Assembly: GCA_014904985.1 (NCBI GenBank) | Contig: MU129479.1 | Location: 1-10,892, forward strand | DNA length: 10,892 nt | Origin: Hydnum rufescens UP504 | Taxonomy: Eukaryota > Basidiomycota > Agaricomycetes > Cantharellales > Hydnaceae | Direction of reading: 5' to 3' | In this document: one piece after another, positions 8,677 to 10,892 of the stretch | How the letters are laid out: each line of letters opens with the position of its first letter | Numbering within the stretch: position 1 is the first letter of the stretch | Translations under genes and position numbers: made by a program | Notes under the pieces: generated by a model | Database searches by the model: none | What the model was told of the DNA's origin: nothing | Seen by the model: only the letters and a program-made list of their open reading frames with translations

Positions 8677-8943
8677 CGTTGCTCATCATGCCGACTAGCG
8701 TATTATTACTCAGTGTTTTTGCCTCGGATGAAGACTTTTGAACAGAAGCTTTTTGTGTTACAAGAGTGCGACTCTAGTACCGTGGATGGACCATACGATT
8801 ATGTGTAGGCCCCCCTATTCCTGACAATAACGGAGCATATGACTGCCTCCCGTTGTACACACCGCGCAGACCAGGCGTTTTCTAAAACGGCTAAATTTCA
8901 TTACTGGTATATGGACATTGCTACCTTCTCCTCTGAGCAGTGA
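8677..8943 (+). pseudogene. Possible coding fragment with one internal TAG
   Basis: One frame stays open for 88 codons apart from a TAG at 8806-8808. It includes SVFLPRMKTFEQKLFVLQEC, then, after the stop, TEHMTASRCTHRADQAFSK and a YWYMDIATFSSEQ end. Composition looks protein-like, but I recognise no family and see no splice site that cleanly removes the stop. It could be a damaged exon or chance. Confidence 0.25.
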
Positions 8944-8982
8944 CTCCAACGACATCATGGGCTGACTGTGCTCTTGGTCATT

Positions 8983-9204
8983 TCAAGCTCGCCCGTAATT
9001 CTCGGAGGAGGTCTGGTATAAAAGCCAGAATAAACTCCAATCTTTGCGATGAGGTAAAATCTGCTCGAATGTGGCGTGTGTAGCGTCCTCATCATCGCCC
9101 TCGTCTCGTCCTTGGATGTGGGCGTTGCGCAGTAAGTTTGCGGGGTTGCCAGTCTGGTGGAGGTACTGGAAAGCGAGCTTGGGGATGTGGATGGACGTGG
9201 ACAA
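8983..9204 (-). other. Weak open frame, unassigned
   Basis: It contains IHIPKLAFQYLHQTGNPANL and an acidic run GRDEGDDEDATHATFEQ. It is open for 73 codons, but the other minus-strand frames here are also open for long stretches, so openness alone means little in this CpG-rich DNA. No domain recognised. Confidence 0.2.
9017..9023 (+). promoter_or_regulatory. TATA-box-like site
   Basis: TATAAAA within GGTATAAAAGCC on the plus strand. No convincing gene follows at the usual distance, so it may be chance. Confidence 0.2.
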
Positions 9205-9262
9205 AGTGTTGCGGATTCTGGTCCAGGCCCAGGTTCCTTAGGAGCTTGATGGTTGCAGTTGA

Positions 9263-9409
9263 TACGCCCTAATCGATGCGCACATTAACATTTGGGATTT
9301 AGGTCTAGAATTTCCTCTGGCAGGCAGGGTCTGCATTTCAGAAATCATCAAGACCTATCACATACAAGACACAAGAGAAGTGGGAAGTGGCTGCTGGGTG
9401 GTCTATTAG
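9263..9409 (+). other. Short coding-like segment, 48 codons
   Basis: The frame between TGA (9260-9262) and TAG (9407-9409) contains HINIWDLGLEFPLAGRVCIS and then SEIIKTYHIQDTREVG. It is protein-like in composition but has no start or splice partner that I can defend. Confidence 0.2.
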
Positions 9410-9868
9410 ACCTCATGCCTCAGAACGCCAACTTACATCCTGGGACGTGAACGCTGGGCATGTCCCGCCACCAAGGCGAACTTGGACTTGCAGCCAAGGG
9501 GACAAGGGCTGTGAGGTATTTGGGGAGACGAGAGGAAATCACTGTGAGTATGCATGGTTGTGCAAACGGAGGAAGAGACAGTTTCAAGGCACATGAGGTT
9601 TGGAGTGGGAGGTAGATCGGGGTGCAACATGGGGCTATTAGCACTGGAGAGAAGAACGATCACGGTCGCGAGACCTGATGACGAAGAGTCGAATGTGAAG
9701 CAGAGATAGGTCGAGCCAATAATGGGAAGGAGGAATGCATAATGATTTTTCATCCATGCAAGGACTCTCTTACTTAGGGTTGTGAAATAGTGGGACAAAA
9801 TTGGACATCATAGTAGACAGATACCACAGTGGATGGTGGTTTGAACACCTGTTTAGTTCTGCTGTTCA
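9410..9868. other. Gap downstream of the kinase relic, no supported gene
   Basis: Overlapping open frames exist on both strands (9387-9596 plus; 9420-9644 and 9433-9798 minus), with no domain, motif or consistent splice structure. This DNA would hold the 3' end of the kinase transcript. Confidence 0.35.
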
Positions 9869-10286
9869 TCAGGGAACAAGTGCCTCAACCAGAACGAAAG
9901 TAGCAGGGCAATAGGCGCCTGTTCTCGGAGGACTCCAGACGCACGAGTGTCGTTCAAACCAGTACTGTAAAGGACGTATGTAAGCTACCAATGGCGAGGG
10001 ATTATTTTCCCTCTGTAATGAAAAAAATTCACGCCAGTCCTTGTGAAAGTCTGCTTCATAATTCTTCAGCCAAGTGAACCCCTCCCAGAGGAACTCTTGA
10101 TAGCTCGGTAAGTAACGCTCTGTGGACATTGGCCCGTCAGCACCGAAGTCGTCTCGTAATCTCCCTTCTCCACAGCAGCCGAGCCATTTGACTATCAATC
10201 CATAAAAGGCGTGGATTTTGGGTGGCGGGGACAGGGTCCACTGAACGTCCAACTCGGCGAATATTGACTTGGCACCTGATACAACC

Positions 10287-10366
10287 CTAGGATCGTGGGA
10301 GAGAAGAGCGGTGAGCCAAAATTTTCCTGGTTACTGGCACCATATTTGATAGATTGCTCTAGTCAC
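10287..10366 (-). other. Predicted 80-nt intron of the kinase gene
   Basis: TG|GTGACT donor and GATCCTAG acceptor split a Trp codon (TG|G) and join WVAML(W) to VVSGAKSIFAELD in frame. An inner CCAG acceptor would give a 40-nt intron but the wrong frame. Confidence 0.6.
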
Positions 10367-10480
10367 CAGAGCATGGCCACCCAAATCCCCGATTCAAGAT
10401 CATCGTTGGGATTATGGTAAATCGGATTTTTGGCCGTCCACCGAGTTAAGAGACTTGATCGACATGAATGGGATGGTACC

Positions 10481-10535
10481 CTAAAAGTAATGCGGGCGTG
10501 TGCAGTGGGAAGCTGAACTACAGGCGCCGACTCAC
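10481..10535 (-). other. Predicted 55-nt intron of the kinase gene
   Basis: TCT|GTGAGT donor and TTACTTTTAG acceptor. Phase 0, joining VPEAGESIS directly to GTIPFMSIKSL, exactly where the family's activation segment should continue. Confidence 0.75.
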
Positions 10536-10892
10536 AGAAATCGACTCGCCAGCCTCTGGCACTTTCCTGTCGCCGATACGCTTCGCCAGATCCCCGTCAA
10601 TAAGGTTCCCCTGGCATCTCGTAGGAAGGTACTCAAAATTTGATCCAAATCTGACAAGTTCTGTAAGGAATGTTGCAGAAGGGGGGGATAAGGGAAAAAA
10701 AGCGCCTACAATTCGTCGAACACATCGACACCTGTGACAGCTTCATCCACTAGTAAAATATTCCCTTCACTCACGTCCCGATGTAAAGCGTTGGATTTCC
10801 TGAACACATTAAAATGACCTGGACACCACACTCGTAAGGTCGCGAACAGCAGACGTATGGATTCATCCACATACCAATCATTGCGTGGAGAA

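Larger units (their letters stand above)
9869..10892 (-). pseudogene. FunK1-type fungal protein kinase, 3' part, frameshifted and cut by the window edge
   Basis: The family (Pkinase_fungal, FunK1) consists of Ser/Thr-kinase-like proteins expanded in basidiomycetes; its substrates are mostly unknown. Seen in order on the minus strand: the catalytic loop LHRDVSEGNILLVDE (HRD codons 10775-10783); NLIDGDLAKRI, where D-x-D replaces DFG (first Asp 10596-10598); GTIPFMSIKSL, the activation-segment end; YHNPNDDLESGIWVAMLW, the family's DDLES motif; and a C-terminal exon (10286-9869) with LSPPPKIHAFYGLIVKWLG and DFHKDWREFF. The in-phase introns 10481-10535 (GTGAGT...TTTTAG, 55 nt) and 10287-10366 (80 nt) support the model. 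An intron after the HRD segment is also needed, either 10661-10731 or 10651-10709. One frame break lies at the T-run 10419-10421, between the GTIPFM and DDLES parts, in too short a space for an intron; it is either a true frameshift or a sequencing error. The N-terminal half lies beyond 10892. Family assignment is firm; pseudogene status is less so. Confidence 0.8.

Noticed and set aside
9433..9798. Minus-strand open frame of 121 codons considered as a gene next to the kinase
   Set aside because: Low-complexity Ser/Pro composition, no recognisable domain, overlapping open frames on both strands, and no supporting splice sites.
10468..10737. Plus-strand open frame of 89 codons
   Set aside because: It is antisense to the kinase exon carrying the D-x-D-L-A motif and to its introns; the minus strand has the recognised protein motifs.

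Overview
This window looks like nuclear DNA of a basidiomycete fungus, probably an Agaricomycete. The best evidence is a piece of a FunK1-type kinase gene at the right end. This family is expanded mainly in mushroom-forming fungi, and the copy here carries its HRD, D-x-D-L-A and GT-x-x-FM motifs. Further support comes from the many short GT-AG introns (about 45-95 nt), several with CTGAC- or CTAAC-type branch sites. No bacterial operon, CRISPR array, tRNA or rRNA is visible. The taxonomic placement is inference.

Layout. (1) 1-240: three full copies and one partial copy of a roughly 72-bp tandem repeat, each around a palindrome, followed by a separate perfect inverted repeat (274-300). (2) 746-2809, minus strand: a decayed, intron-containing gene of unknown family (relic I), with an acidic Lys-rich middle part, broken by stops and frameshifts. 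(3) 2810-4401: no convincing gene. (4) 4402-6194, minus strand: a second decayed multi-exon gene (relic II), also unrecognised. Its exons join in phase across seven predicted introns, and its third exon carries an 18-bp minisatellite (5616-5785). A possible exon remnant lies just upstream (6392-6540). (5) 6541-8676: no supported gene, only weak open frames. (6) 8677-9409: short coding-like fragments and a TATA-like site, none assigned. (7) 9869-10892, minus strand: C-terminal part of the FunK1-like kinase, running off the right edge and carrying one frameshift.

The sequence changes character at about 7.5-8 kb. By my by-eye count the first 7.4 kb has about 50 CpG (around 7 per kb), while 8281-10892 has about 120 (around 46 per kb). 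Nearly all premature stops in relics I and II are TGA, several where Arg would fit. Together this suggests the left two thirds is an old repeat or mobile-element block whose cytosines were methylated and lost as C-to-T changes, lying next to DNA that escaped this.

No gene here is clearly intact, and I see no evidence for a working novel system. The items most worth following up are the unidentified family of relic II with its coding minisatellite, and the sharp CpG boundary.
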